From assembly GCA_012270995.1 (NCBI GenBank), contig JAAXHG010000023.1:1-64000 (forward strand): 64,000 nucleotides of DNA. The letters are read 5' to 3'. Shown in pieces: positions 35,582 through 43,726 of the stretch (the first letter of the stretch is position 1; each line of letters begins with the position of its first letter). The notes under the pieces are model-generated. The model worked only from the letters and a program-made list of their open reading frames with translations, was not told the DNA's origin and ran no database searches. The stretch comes from Vicinamibacteraceae bacterium (GTDB lineage Bacteria > Acidobacteriota > Thermoanaerobaculia > Multivoradales > Multivoraceae). The position numbers were made by a program, and so were the translations under genes.

Positions 35582-36712
35582 ATGCCCAAATCACCGATCG
35601 GCGCGCGCATCAAGGCACTGCGCGAGCAACACGAACTCACCCAGGAAGACCTCGCTCTCCTCTTCGGCTTCAAGGACCGCCAGACCGTCTCTGCCATCGA
35701 GAACGGGACGCGCCGCCTGACGGCCGACGAGCTGCTGCTGGTCGTGGAGAGGTTTCCCGTCTCGCTTGACTACTTCACCGATCCCTTCGTGCTTGTCGGC
35801 GAAGGGAAGTTCTCGTGGCGCCACTCGGGGCTGACCGAGCAGACGCTCTGCGAGTACGAGCAGCGCGCCGGCCGCTGGATCGCCGCCTATCGCCACCTCG
35901 CGACCCAGGTCGGCGTTGCCTCGCCGCTGCTCCGCCGCTCGCTCCCGCTCAAACTCCGGTCCAGCTACGAAGCGGCCATGGAGGCCGGGGAACGCTTCGC
36001 GACCGAGTTCAAGATCGGCTCGACCCCAGCGGAGGGCCTCGCGCGGGTCATGGAAGAGGAACTCGGGATCCTCGTCCTGATGGTGGATGCCGAGCCGGGA
36101 ATCTCCGGCGCAGCCTGCCGTCTCCCGGAACTCGATGTCGCGCTCATCGCTCGCGGAGAAGTCGCCGGCCGGCGCCACTTCGACCTCGCCCACGAGCTGT
36201 TCCATCTCCTCACCTGGCGGGCCATGCCGCCAGCCTATTCGGAACGGGCAACCACTACCGGAGGCAGCCGGGCAGAGCACCTGGCGAACAACTTTGCCGG
36301 CGCCCTGCTGATGCCGGCGGACATCATCAGGCAGCATGGCCCCTGGTCCGGACTCGATGAGTCGGCCCTCGTCGTGAGGCTGAACCGCGTAGCGGATGAA
36401 CTGCTGGTCACCTCGTCCGCCCTTCGTTGGCGTCTGGTCGCGCTCAAGGAACTCAGCAAGAGTGCCGGCGAGTCGCTACCCGAGACCGCGCTCAGGAACA
36501 ACGGCCGCCCGATCGTCGAGATGAGGGACGGAGCGATTCAGGCGGAGAAGCCGCCGCCCAGATTCTCAAGGCGCTTCGCAGAAGTCATGGCCCGCGCCGT
36601 CGACAGGGGCCTCGTCTCGCTTCGCCGCACCGCCTCTTTGCTCGAATGCCCAGTCGAAGGCGTCGGCGACCTGTTCGCCGAACATGGTCTCAACCGCCCC
36701 GTCGAACTGTGA
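35582..36712 (+). CDS. XRE-type regulator fused to ImmA/IrrE metallopeptidase
   Basis: A 376-residue two-domain protein. Residues 5-65 are an XRE helix-turn-helix (IKALREQHELTQEDLALLFG, TVSAIENGTRRL). The second domain has the COG2856 zinc-peptidase motif HELFH (204-208) and the third-ligand segment EHLANNFAGALLMP (from Glu232). Such fusions cleave or regulate a partner repressor or antitoxin, as ImmA does in ICEBs1 and IrrE in Deinococcus. The next gene begins 6 bp after the stop and encodes a PIN-like protein, so this protein is probably its regulator or antitoxin. A conserved inverted repeat lies upstream. Confidence 0.88.
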   Translation: MPKSPIGARIKALREQHELTQEDLALLFGFKDRQTVSAIENGTRRLTADELLLVVERFPVSLDYFTDPFVLVGEGKFSWRHSGLTEQTLCEYEQRAGRWIAAYRHLATQVGVASPLLRRSLPLKLRSSYEAAMEAGERFATEFKIGSTPAEGLARVMEEELGILVLMVDAEPGISGAACRLPELDVALIARGEVAGRRHFDLAHELFHLLTWRAMPPAYSERATTTGGSRAEHLANNFAGALLMPADIIRQHGPWSGLDESALVVRLNRVADELLVTSSALRWRLVALKELSKSAGESLPETALRNNGRPIVEMRDGAIQAEKPPPRFSRRFAEVMARAVDRGLVSLRRTASLLECPVEGVGDLFAEHGLNRPVEL

Positions 36713-36718
36713 TTCGCG

Positions 36719-37225
36719 ATGCCTCCTCACTCCGGTCCCGTTCTGGTGGACACGAACGTCATCTTCGAGTGCCACCGCACGGATACGTGGCGCGCGTTGA
36801 CCGGCGGCTACCGCCTGGAGACGACGGAAGACTGCGTGGTCGAGACCCAAGGCGGGAAGCAGAACCGTGAACGGCGCACGGAAGTAGACGAAACCCGACT
36901 GCGCCAGGCGCTGAGCGCCGTCCACAGCGTCAGCGACCGACAATTGGCCCAGTTGCTCCTCCGCCAGGGACCCACCCTGGATCGTGGCGAGGAGTCTCTC
37001 TGGGCCCACGCGATGGACCGCGAGGACGACACCTGGCTGCTCGCCGGGCCCGACAAGGCGAGCCTCCGCTGCGGGGTCCTTCTGGGGTATCGCGACCGCC
37101 TCGTGTCGCTGGAACGCCTTCTGGGAGACCTCGGTCACAGAGTTCGCAACAGACTTCGTGAGGCTTACACCGAAGCCTGGCACCGGCGAGCGATGAATGA
37201 ACTGGTGATCGAACTCGGACCGTAG
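36719..37225 (+). CDS. PIN-like protein paired with the HTH-ImmA/IrrE protein
   Basis: A 168-residue protein starting PVLVDTNVIFECHRTDTW, which has the PIN-type first-strand Asp-Thr-Asn. Later acidic residues occur in RGEESLWAHAM and in LLAGPDKASLR, where PIN proteins place their last Asp. It is more divergent than the two other PIN toxins in this window and lacks VapC's usual length and middle motif. Pairing of a HTH-ImmA protein with a PIN protein such as DUF4411 is known; this one seems to be a relative or a separate branch. Ribonuclease toxin is the best guess, not established. Confidence 0.65.
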   Translation: MPPHSGPVLVDTNVIFECHRTDTWRALTGGYRLETTEDCVVETQGGKQNRERRTEVDETRLRQALSAVHSVSDRQLAQLLLRQGPTLDRGEESLWAHAMDREDDTWLLAGPDKASLRCGVLLGYRDRLVSLERLLGDLGHRVRNRLREAYTEAWHRRAMNELVIELGP

Positions 37226-37277
37226 AAGATCCGCGAGATCGGGTGACAAACTGAGGGAGCGATGAAGGAGCTGATTG

Positions 37278-37970
37278 ATGACTGAACCCACCACCTACGA
37301 ACAGGTCGGCGACGTGGCTCTGGTCACGATGAACGACGGCAAGGCCAACGTCTTCGGACCGCCCATGATCGCCGCCGTCAACGCCATGCTCGACCGTGCG
37401 GCGCACGAGGCCAGGGCCGTCGTACTGACCGGCCGGCCCGGCGTGTTCTCGGGCGGGTTCGATCTCAACGTGTTTCGCGACGGTGGCCCGGCGGAGGCTC
37501 GCGCCATGGGTCTCGCCGGAGCGCGTCTGATGATGCGCCTGTACGGATGGCCGCAGCCACTGGTGGTCGCCGCCACCGGACACGCCATCGCGCTCGGCTC
37601 GCTCTGTGTGCTCACCGGCGATCATCGCTTGGCCGCGGGCGGTGAGTTCCGGTTCGGTCTGAACGAGGTCGCGATCGGCAGGACGCTGCCGCCGTTCGCC
37701 TGGCTGCTGGCCAGGGAGCGGCTCTCCAAGCGCGCTCTGACGCAGGCCGCGCTGACCGCGAAGATGTACGGCCCCGAGGGCGCGCGGGATGCTGGCTTCG
37801 TGGACGAAGTCGCGGCAGGCGGCGAGTTGCGCGACATCGCCCTCGAGCGCGCGGCGCAACTGGCCGAGTTCGACGCCAACGCGTTCTCGATGATGAAGCA
37901 GGGCCTGCGGGGCGAAGGCATCGACGCCGTCCTCGCGGGTCTCGGGGAGGCGCCGTCCAATGGCTCTTGA
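37278..37970 (+). CDS. Enoyl-CoA hydratase/isomerase (crotonase) family protein
   Basis: A 230-residue crotonase-fold enzyme acting on acyl-CoA thioesters. The two oxyanion-hole regions are recognisable (RPGVFSGGFDLNVF and TGHAIALGSLCVLTGDHRLA), and EVAIGRTLPPF follows in the position of the catalytic loop. It is slightly short for the family (about 255), with the loss at the C-terminus. AAGGAG at 37265-37270 supports the ATG at 37278 over a TTG one codon earlier. It overlaps the next gene by 11 bp. The exact reaction, hydration, isomerisation or hydrolysis, cannot be assigned. Confidence 0.88.
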   Translation: MTEPTTYEQVGDVALVTMNDGKANVFGPPMIAAVNAMLDRAAHEARAVVLTGRPGVFSGGFDLNVFRDGGPAEARAMGLAGARLMMRLYGWPQPLVVAATGHAIALGSLCVLTGDHRLAAGGEFRFGLNEVAIGRTLPPFAWLLARERLSKRALTQAALTAKMYGPEGARDAGFVDEVAAGGELRDIALERAAQLAEFDANAFSMMKQGLRGEGIDAVLAGLGEAPSNGS

Positions 37971-38691
37971 CGTCTACTTCAGCGCGACGCCCAACGGGTG
38001 GAAGATCTCGATCATGCTTGAGGAGCTGCGGGAGGCCGGAGTCGAACTTCCCGAGACGCGCATCCACATGGTCGATCTCTCCGCAGGCGACCAGTTCACG
38101 CCCGCGTTCACCGCCATCAACCCGAACCAGAAGCTCCCGGCCCTGGTCGACGACGGTCGCGCCATCATGGAGAGTTGCGCCATCCTGCAGTACCTCGGGG
38201 AGAAGTACCCGACCCCGCTCTTCCCGACCGACGAGCGGCGCTGGGACGTGCTTCCCTGGCTCTACTGGCAGGCCGCCAATCTCGGCCCGGCGTTCGGCAA
38301 CAAGCTGAGCTACACCCGCTACATCGACGTGCCGGACGAAGAGAAGGCCCATCCGCTGGAACGATTCGGCAGGGAGTCGCTTCGCCTCGTGGCGATTCTC
38401 GGCCGCCGGTTCGAGAAGCATCCCTACATCTGCGGCGACACCTTCACGGTTGCCGACATCTCCGTGTTCCCCTGGATCCGGGCGTACAAGTGGGCCAAGG
38501 TGGACATCACGACCCAGCCCAAAGTGGTGGAGTGGATGAAACGCGTTCGCGCCCGCCCGGGCGTGGATCGCGGAGTCGCCTACGGCGTGCCGAAGGACGA
38601 GGTCGACAGCTTCAGCAAGGAGCGCCGGGAGCGCTACCAGGCACGCGGCGCGAAAATCGCCGCCAACGAGAACCTCAGGACCTCGATCTGA
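37960..38691 (+). CDS. Glutathione S-transferase family protein (YfcG/Nu-like)
   Basis: A 243-residue cytoplasmic thiol-transfer enzyme. The thioredoxin-like N-terminal domain has VYFSATPNGWKISIML, resembling the NGxK active-site start of YfcG-type disulfide-bond reductases, and the cis-Pro region NQKLPALVDDG followed by MESCAILQYLGEKYP, where GSH binds. The helical C-terminal domain contains the conserved FTVADISVFPW motif. Its start lies inside the crotonase 3' end, so the two are coupled. Substrate unknown. Confidence 0.9.
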   Translation: MALDVYFSATPNGWKISIMLEELREAGVELPETRIHMVDLSAGDQFTPAFTAINPNQKLPALVDDGRAIMESCAILQYLGEKYPTPLFPTDERRWDVLPWLYWQAANLGPAFGNKLSYTRYIDVPDEEKAHPLERFGRESLRLVAILGRRFEKHPYICGDTFTVADISVFPWIRAYKWAKVDITTQPKVVEWMKRVRARPGVDRGVAYGVPKDEVDSFSKERRERYQARGAKIAANENLRTSI

Positions 38692-38751
38692 TCTCAGGCC
38701 CGGAACGCTTGCACCGCGTACAATTCTCGAAACTCCCCGATCGAGCCAGTG

Positions 38752-39009
38752 ATGAGCCAGGAAGCCACAGTCCAGCAGGTCCAGCTCATGGGCCACCGGA
38801 TCCGGCGCCTGCGGCGGAAGAACAAGCTGACGCAGCCGGCCCTGGCCGAGCGTGTCGGGATTCCGGCCTCGGATCTCTCACGTATCGAGCGGGACGAGCT
38901 CCGCGTCAGCCTCGACGTCCTGATCCGCATCGTCGCCGAGTTCAACGTCGGGCTCGACGAACTGATGGGCAAGCCGGCCGGCGGACCTCGAGGCGGACGG
39001 CGGCGCTAG
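38752..39009 (+). CDS. Small XRE-family transcriptional regulator
   Basis: An 85-residue DNA-binding protein that is essentially one helix-turn-helix domain: MGHRIRRLRRKNKLTQPALAERVG, then ASDLSRIERDELRVSLDVLIRI. The Arg/Gly-rich C-terminus (GGPRGGRRR) may add nonspecific DNA contact. Start ambiguous between a GTG at 38749 and the ATG at 38752. It lies 80 bp upstream of the seven-gene secreted hydrolase run and could control it; this is inferred only from position. Confidence 0.82.
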   Translation: MSQEATVQQVQLMGHRIRRLRRKNKLTQPALAERVGIPASDLSRIERDELRVSLDVLIRIVAEFNVGLDELMGKPAGGPRGGRRR

Positions 39010-39088
39010 GGCGCCCTTCGGCGATTCTTGGGGGATCCTTAGCCGAGACTTGAGGACTTGGCGGGACCTCGTCGGCAGCATCGCTGCC

Positions 39089-40366
39089 ATGGGCCCGGTC
39101 AGGAGACGGCGTTGGGCTTGCCGGGACTGGTCCGCGGCGCGCGTATCGGGTCCGTGGCGGGCCTTCGTCCTGGCAGCGGTGACGATCGCCGCGATGTCGA
39201 GCGAGGACGCGTCGGCCCAGCGGGTGGCCGTCGTGGCGAAGACCGTGAACACGATCTCGCACGGCTCCCTGTCTCCAGGGGTGGTCCTGATCGCCGACGG
39301 CAAGATCGAAGAAGTGCGCGCCGGCACCGAAACGCCGCCGGGCTACTCGGTGATCGACGCCTCCGACCGGATCGTGATGCCCGGTCTCGTCGACGCGCAC
39401 ACCCACTACGGACTGCGCAACGTCCATCTGACTCCGGGACGTTTCGACATGGCCGAGAGCAGCCAGCCGTTCACGCCCCAGGCCGATGTCCGGGACGCCC
39501 TGGATCCGGACGATCCGGTTTTCGACAAGGTCCGCGGGCTCGGCGCGACGACGCTGCTCGTGCTTCCCGGAAGCAGCAACCTGGTGAGCGGGCTGGGCTG
39601 GGTGCTCAAGAACCGCGACGGCGGCCTCGACCGGATGCTGATCGGGTCGCGGCCGGTGCTGAAGATGGCGCTCGGCATGAACCCCAAGTCAGCTCACGGT
39701 CGCAGGGAGCGCTCGCCGAAGACCCGCATGGGCTCCAGCGCGATGCTGAGGGCGCGCTTCGAGGAGGCCGCGAGGCTGGTGCGCCAGGGGGAGCCGAGGC
39801 AGGCCGGGGAGGTCGACCGGGAGCTCGAGGTGCTGGCGGCGGCCGTGGCCGGCGAGGCCCTGGTTCACATCCACGCGGTCCGCGCCGACGACATCCTGAC
39901 CGCCCTTCGCCTCATGCGCAGCTATGGGCTCGAGGGCTCCCTCGGTCATGTCTACGAGGGCTACCTGGTGGCCGACGAGATCGCCCGCAGCGGAGTTCCG
40001 GTCGTCGTCGGGCCGAAGCTCGACGGCTGGTACCGCGGCCGGAATCCGCCACGGCCGGTCGACGTCTCCGGCCGGCTGGGCAAGGCGGGAGTCGAGGTGT
40101 CGATCATGACCGACAGTTACGTGCCGGACCTGTTCCTGCAGGCCTGCTTCGCGGTGCATCTGGGAATGGAAGAGGAGGAGGCCCTGCGCGCCATCACCCT
40201 GAACCCCGCTCGCGCCATCGGCCTCGCGGATCGGGTCGGCAGCCTGGAGCCCGGCAAGGACGCCGACCTCATCGTGCTGGACGGCGAGCCGCTGGCGCTG
40301 TCGACGAACGTCGTCCGCGTCCTGATCGAGGGAGAAACCGTCTATGAGCGTGCAGCGACTGAGTAG
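39089..40366 (+). CDS. Secreted amidohydrolase, first gene of the hydrolase operon
   Basis: A 425-residue exported amidohydrolase. From the ATG at 39089 an Arg-rich n-region leads into FVLAAVTIAAMSSEDASAQ, a signal peptide; a TTG at 39050 in the same frame is less likely. Metal ligands: H104-T-H106 (LVDAHTHYG), His in LVHIHAVRADDI and in GSLGHVYEG, and Asp in IMTDSYVP, giving a plausible active site. The C-terminal segment PARAIGLADRVGSLEPGKDADLIVLDG is standard. Its 3' end overlaps the next gene by 23 bp; that gene is a homolog without most of these ligands. Substrate unknown. Confidence 0.87.
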   Translation: MGPVRRRRWACRDWSAARVSGPWRAFVLAAVTIAAMSSEDASAQRVAVVAKTVNTISHGSLSPGVVLIADGKIEEVRAGTETPPGYSVIDASDRIVMPGLVDAHTHYGLRNVHLTPGRFDMAESSQPFTPQADVRDALDPDDPVFDKVRGLGATTLLVLPGSSNLVSGLGWVLKNRDGGLDRMLIGSRPVLKMALGMNPKSAHGRRERSPKTRMGSSAMLRARFEEAARLVRQGEPRQAGEVDRELEVLAAAVAGEALVHIHAVRADDILTALRLMRSYGLEGSLGHVYEGYLVADEIARSGVPVVVGPKLDGWYRGRNPPRPVDVSGRLGKAGVEVSIMTDSYVPDLFLQACFAVHLGMEEEEALRAITLNPARAIGLADRVGSLEPGKDADLIVLDGEPLALSTNVVRVLIEGETVYERAATE

Positions 40367-41582
40367 CTGGTGCATCCCGGTCCTGGCCGGGATGCTGTGG
40401 TCGGGACCGTCGGTCGGTCAGGAACTCGTCCCCGACCAGCCGGCCGGCTGGCTCGTACGCGCGGGAACGCTGTGGAGCGACGGGGACGGCTTCGTCGCCG
40501 GCGGCGGGGTGCTGCTCCGGGACGGCAGGATCACGGCAGTCGGGCCCGACCTGGAAGCCCCGGACGACGTCGAGGTGATCGACGTCCCCGACGGGTTCAT
40601 CCTGCCCGGCTTGATCGAGGCGCACTCCCAGACCGGCCTTCACGGCGACGGCGTCGGCTGGGACACCGACGAGGACACCAGGCCGATCACGGCCGACCTC
40701 CACGCCCTCGACGCCTTCTACGCCTTCGCCGCGGACGTGGCGTCCGCGCGACGCTCCGGCATCACCACCCTGCTGGCGACCCCCGGCGGCAAGAACCTGA
40801 TCGGCGGCAGCGGCGTCCTGATCAAGACGGCGCCGGCCGTCGGCGACGAGAACGTCGTGCGGCAACCGGCGGTCCTGAAGATGAGCCTCGGTGACGAGCC
40901 GAAGCGCACGAACGCGGCGCCGAAGACCCGCATGGGCGAGGTCGCCCTGCTGCGCGAGCATCTGACCCGCGCGCGCAAGTACGAAGAGGATCGCAACCAG
41001 GCCGAACAGAACGGCGAACGGCCGGCCGTCGACGCCGAGTTCGAGACCACCGCCGCGCTGCTCCGCCGTGAGCTGCCGGCGCTGGTGCAGGCCTACACGA
41101 CGAAGGACATCGCCAACGCGCTGCGGCTGAGCGATGAGTTCGGCTTCGACGTGATCCTCGCCTACGCTACCCAGGCGCACCTGATCGCCGGGGAACTCGC
41201 GCGTCGCGACGTGCCGGTCGTTTTGGCCTCGATCAAGGGGCTCTGGTACCGGTACGAAAAGGAGAGCTTCAACGAACGGAACGCGGCGCAACTGCTCGAC
41301 GCGGGGGTGCGCATCGCGCTGCAGCTCGGCGAAGGCAATCCCTACGGCAGCGGCGACCTCCTGTTCAACGCCGGCTATCTGCTCAAGCACGGACTCGCCC
41401 GGGAGGACGCGCTGCGGGCGGTCACGTCCTGGCCGGCAGAGCTCCTCGGCGTAGCCGACCGGCTGGGACGCCTGCGACCCGGGATGGACGGCGATGTCGT
41501 CGTCCTGTCAGGTCCGCCGTTCGATCCTCGTTCCCGGGTCCTCCACGTGTTCATCAACGGCCAACGGATGCCGGGCGAGTGA
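40344..41582 (+). CDS. Amidohydrolase-like protein lacking most metal ligands
   Basis: A 412-residue exported homolog of the preceding gene (signal peptide to about VGQE). The fold is intact, with a family-like end (GVADRLGRLRPGMDGDVVVLSG), but ligand positions have changed: HTH became H94-S-Q96 (EAHSQTG), the HIHAVRADDI segment is VQAYTTKDI, and the GSLGHVYEG and IMTDSYV segments are VILAYATQAHL and ALQLGEGNPYG. It is therefore probably a non-catalytic partner, perhaps forming a heterodimer with the active enzyme. Its 5' end overlaps that gene by 23 bp and its stop overlaps the following GTG, so the stoichiometry of the two is translationally linked. Confidence 0.78.
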   Translation: MSVQRLSSWCIPVLAGMLWSGPSVGQELVPDQPAGWLVRAGTLWSDGDGFVAGGGVLLRDGRITAVGPDLEAPDDVEVIDVPDGFILPGLIEAHSQTGLHGDGVGWDTDEDTRPITADLHALDAFYAFAADVASARRSGITTLLATPGGKNLIGGSGVLIKTAPAVGDENVVRQPAVLKMSLGDEPKRTNAAPKTRMGEVALLREHLTRARKYEEDRNQAEQNGERPAVDAEFETTAALLRRELPALVQAYTTKDIANALRLSDEFGFDVILAYATQAHLIAGELARRDVPVVLASIKGLWYRYEKESFNERNAAQLLDAGVRIALQLGEGNPYGSGDLLFNAGYLLKHGLAREDALRAVTSWPAELLGVADRLGRLRPGMDGDVVVLSGPPFDPRSRVLHVFINGQRMPGE

Positions 41583-43726
41583 CCGGATCCCGTTCCGCGA
41601 TCCTCGCACTCGCCGCCGCGGCCCTCCCGGCGGTCGCCGCGGCCCAGTCGTCGAGCCTCCTCGACGAGCGTGTCGCCGGCCTCATCCACCGCGAGCTCTC
41701 CGGGGTGGAGGCGAAGCGGTACGTCGTCCGCCTGACCGCCTGGGACCGGATCTCGGCGTCGCCCGGCTTCCACGACGCCGCGGTCTGGCTGCTCGCGCAA
41801 CTGAAGGACCTTGGCATCACGAACGCTGAACTGGAGCGCTACGACGCCGACCAGCCCTCGCGCTACCGCAGGGGTTCCCCCTATCCCCTGCCGCGCTGGG
41901 TGGTGCGCGCGGCCGAGCTACGCGTCGTCGAGCCGTTCGAGCATCTCGTCGCCTCGTACGAACAGGTGCCGATCACGCTCGCCCGTTACTCCCGGCCCGC
42001 CTCCGTCACGGCCGAACTTGTCGACGTCGGCCGAGGCACCAGCCCGGACGACTACGACGGTCTCGACGTCCGCGGCAAGCTGGTGCTGGCGACCGGCTTC
42101 TCGAGCGCCGTGGAGGCGCTGGCCGTCGGGCGCTACGGCGCCGCCGGTGTCGTGGTGAGCGGCGGCGAGTCGTACAACGTCCACAAGGGCTGGGGTTACC
42201 CCCAGATGGTCACCTGGCAGGTGCTGGGCCCGCGCCCGGTGGACGGCCGCGAGCCGACCTTCGCGTTCTCGATCTCCGCGTCGGAGGGAGAGCGACTGAG
42301 GCGGGACCTGCGGGCGGGCCGACGCCTGCGGGTCAGCGCCCTGATCGACGCCGAGCTGGCGCCAGGCGCTCAGGAAGTGGTGACGGCCGTGATCCCCGGT
42401 GCCAGCCGGAGCGAGGAGGAGATCCTGCTCCTCGCCCACATCGACCACGTCCGGCCCAGCGCCAACGACAACGGCAGTGGCAGCGGACTCCTGCTGGAGA
42501 TCGCCCGCACCCTCCACCGCCTGATCGACGCCGGGTTGATCGAACCTCCGGCGCGCACGATCCGCTTCCTGTGGATGACCGAGGGCGCCGGAACCTACGC
42601 CTTCTTCGATGCTCATCCCGATCTGCCCGACCGGGTGGTCGCGGCGATCAACCTCGACATGGTGGGAGAGGGTCCCCATCCCGGCAACGGACCGTTCAAC
42701 ATCCGCCGTCCACCGGACTCCGTGCCCTCCTACTTTCTCGATGTCGTGACCAACCTGATCCGGTGGCTGGACGGCGTGCCGCTCCGCGCCCCGACCGGCT
42801 CGGACTCGGTGATGAACGTCCGCGTGAAACCGTGGAGTCCGGACAGCGACCACTACATCCTCAACGACGGCGCCCTGGCCATTCCGACCGTGTTCCTCCA
42901 TTCGGGGCCGGATCCCTTCCACCACACCAATCTGGACGCACCGGACAAGGTCGACCCCACCAACCTGGAGCGCGCCGGGATCATCGCCGCCGGGGCCGCC
43001 TACCTGCTGGCGACGGCGGGCGAAACGGAGGCGCGACGGATCGCGTGGGAGGTGCTCGCCGAGGGAACGGGCCGGCTGGCCGGGGCCGCCCGAGAGGGAT
43101 TGGCCCTCCTCGGCTCGGTGCGTGAGGACCAGCTCACGGAGGCGTACTGGCTCGCCGAGCGGAAACTGGTTCACTACGGCGTCCGGGAGCGAAGCGCGCT
43201 CCGCGCGGTCTCCGAGTTGGCGGGCGGGCTCGACCCGCACGTCGAGGACCTCGCCGCCGCCGTCGACCGGCAGCTCGAGGCCATGGGCGGCGCCCTCGCC
43301 CAAGCCTACGAGACACTCACCGGCGAGCCTCCGGGAGCGCGCCCCCTCGACGCGGACGAGCTGGCGGCCGCCGACCTGGTGCCGCGACGGGCGAGGCGGC
43401 TCCTCAACGAACGATGGCGCGACGAGCTCCTGCAGGAAGGCGTGGAGGAGACCGACCGGGAGTGGATCGAGGACCTGAGGCGCCGCCTGCCCTACTCCTA
43501 CATCCGCATTCCGGAACTCCTCAACTTCATGGACGGCAAGCGCTCCCTGCTCGACATCCGGGACGCGCTGAGCGCCGAAGCGTTCGACTTCGGGCTCGAC
43601 GCCCACGGCGTCGGGAGGGTCGAGGACTTCTCACTGGATTCCCGCCGCATCCCGATGAGCGACGTCCTGCGTCTGGTGCGGATTCTGGAGCGCCACGGCC
43701 TGGTCGCGGTAGAGAGACGGTCGTGA
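41579..43726 (+). CDS. Secreted M28 family aminopeptidase with C-terminal winged-helix-like domain
   Basis: A 715-residue exported zinc peptidase beginning with GTG (GTGA overlap with the previous stop) and signal peptide ALPAVAAAQ. A PA-type insert (about residues 130-230) precedes the M28 core: His287 and Asp in LAHIDHVRPSANDNGSGSG, catalytic Glu in WMTEGAGTYAFF, Asp in INLDMVGEG and the last His in PFHHTNLDAPD. The last 85 residues (LNFMDGKRSLLDIRDALSAE ... VLRLVRILERHGLVAV) look like a winged-helix or PqqD-like domain, also at the end of the other large M28 at 46273. It should remove N-terminal residues from extracellular peptides. Confidence 0.85.
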   Translation: MTGSRSAILALAAAALPAVAAAQSSSLLDERVAGLIHRELSGVEAKRYVVRLTAWDRISASPGFHDAAVWLLAQLKDLGITNAELERYDADQPSRYRRGSPYPLPRWVVRAAELRVVEPFEHLVASYEQVPITLARYSRPASVTAELVDVGRGTSPDDYDGLDVRGKLVLATGFSSAVEALAVGRYGAAGVVVSGGESYNVHKGWGYPQMVTWQVLGPRPVDGREPTFAFSISASEGERLRRDLRAGRRLRVSALIDAELAPGAQEVVTAVIPGASRSEEEILLLAHIDHVRPSANDNGSGSGLLLEIARTLHRLIDAGLIEPPARTIRFLWMTEGAGTYAFFDAHPDLPDRVVAAINLDMVGEGPHPGNGPFNIRRPPDSVPSYFLDVVTNLIRWLDGVPLRAPTGSDSVMNVRVKPWSPDSDHYILNDGALAIPTVFLHSGPDPFHHTNLDAPDKVDPTNLERAGIIAAGAAYLLATAGETEARRIAWEVLAEGTGRLAGAAREGLALLGSVREDQLTEAYWLAERKLVHYGVRERSALRAVSELAGGLDPHVEDLAAAVDRQLEAMGGALAQAYETLTGEPPGARPLDADELAAADLVPRRARRLLNERWRDELLQEGVEETDREWIEDLRRRLPYSYIRIPELLNFMDGKRSLLDIRDALSAEAFDFGLDAHGVGRVEDFSLDSRRIPMSDVLRLVRILERHGLVAVERRS

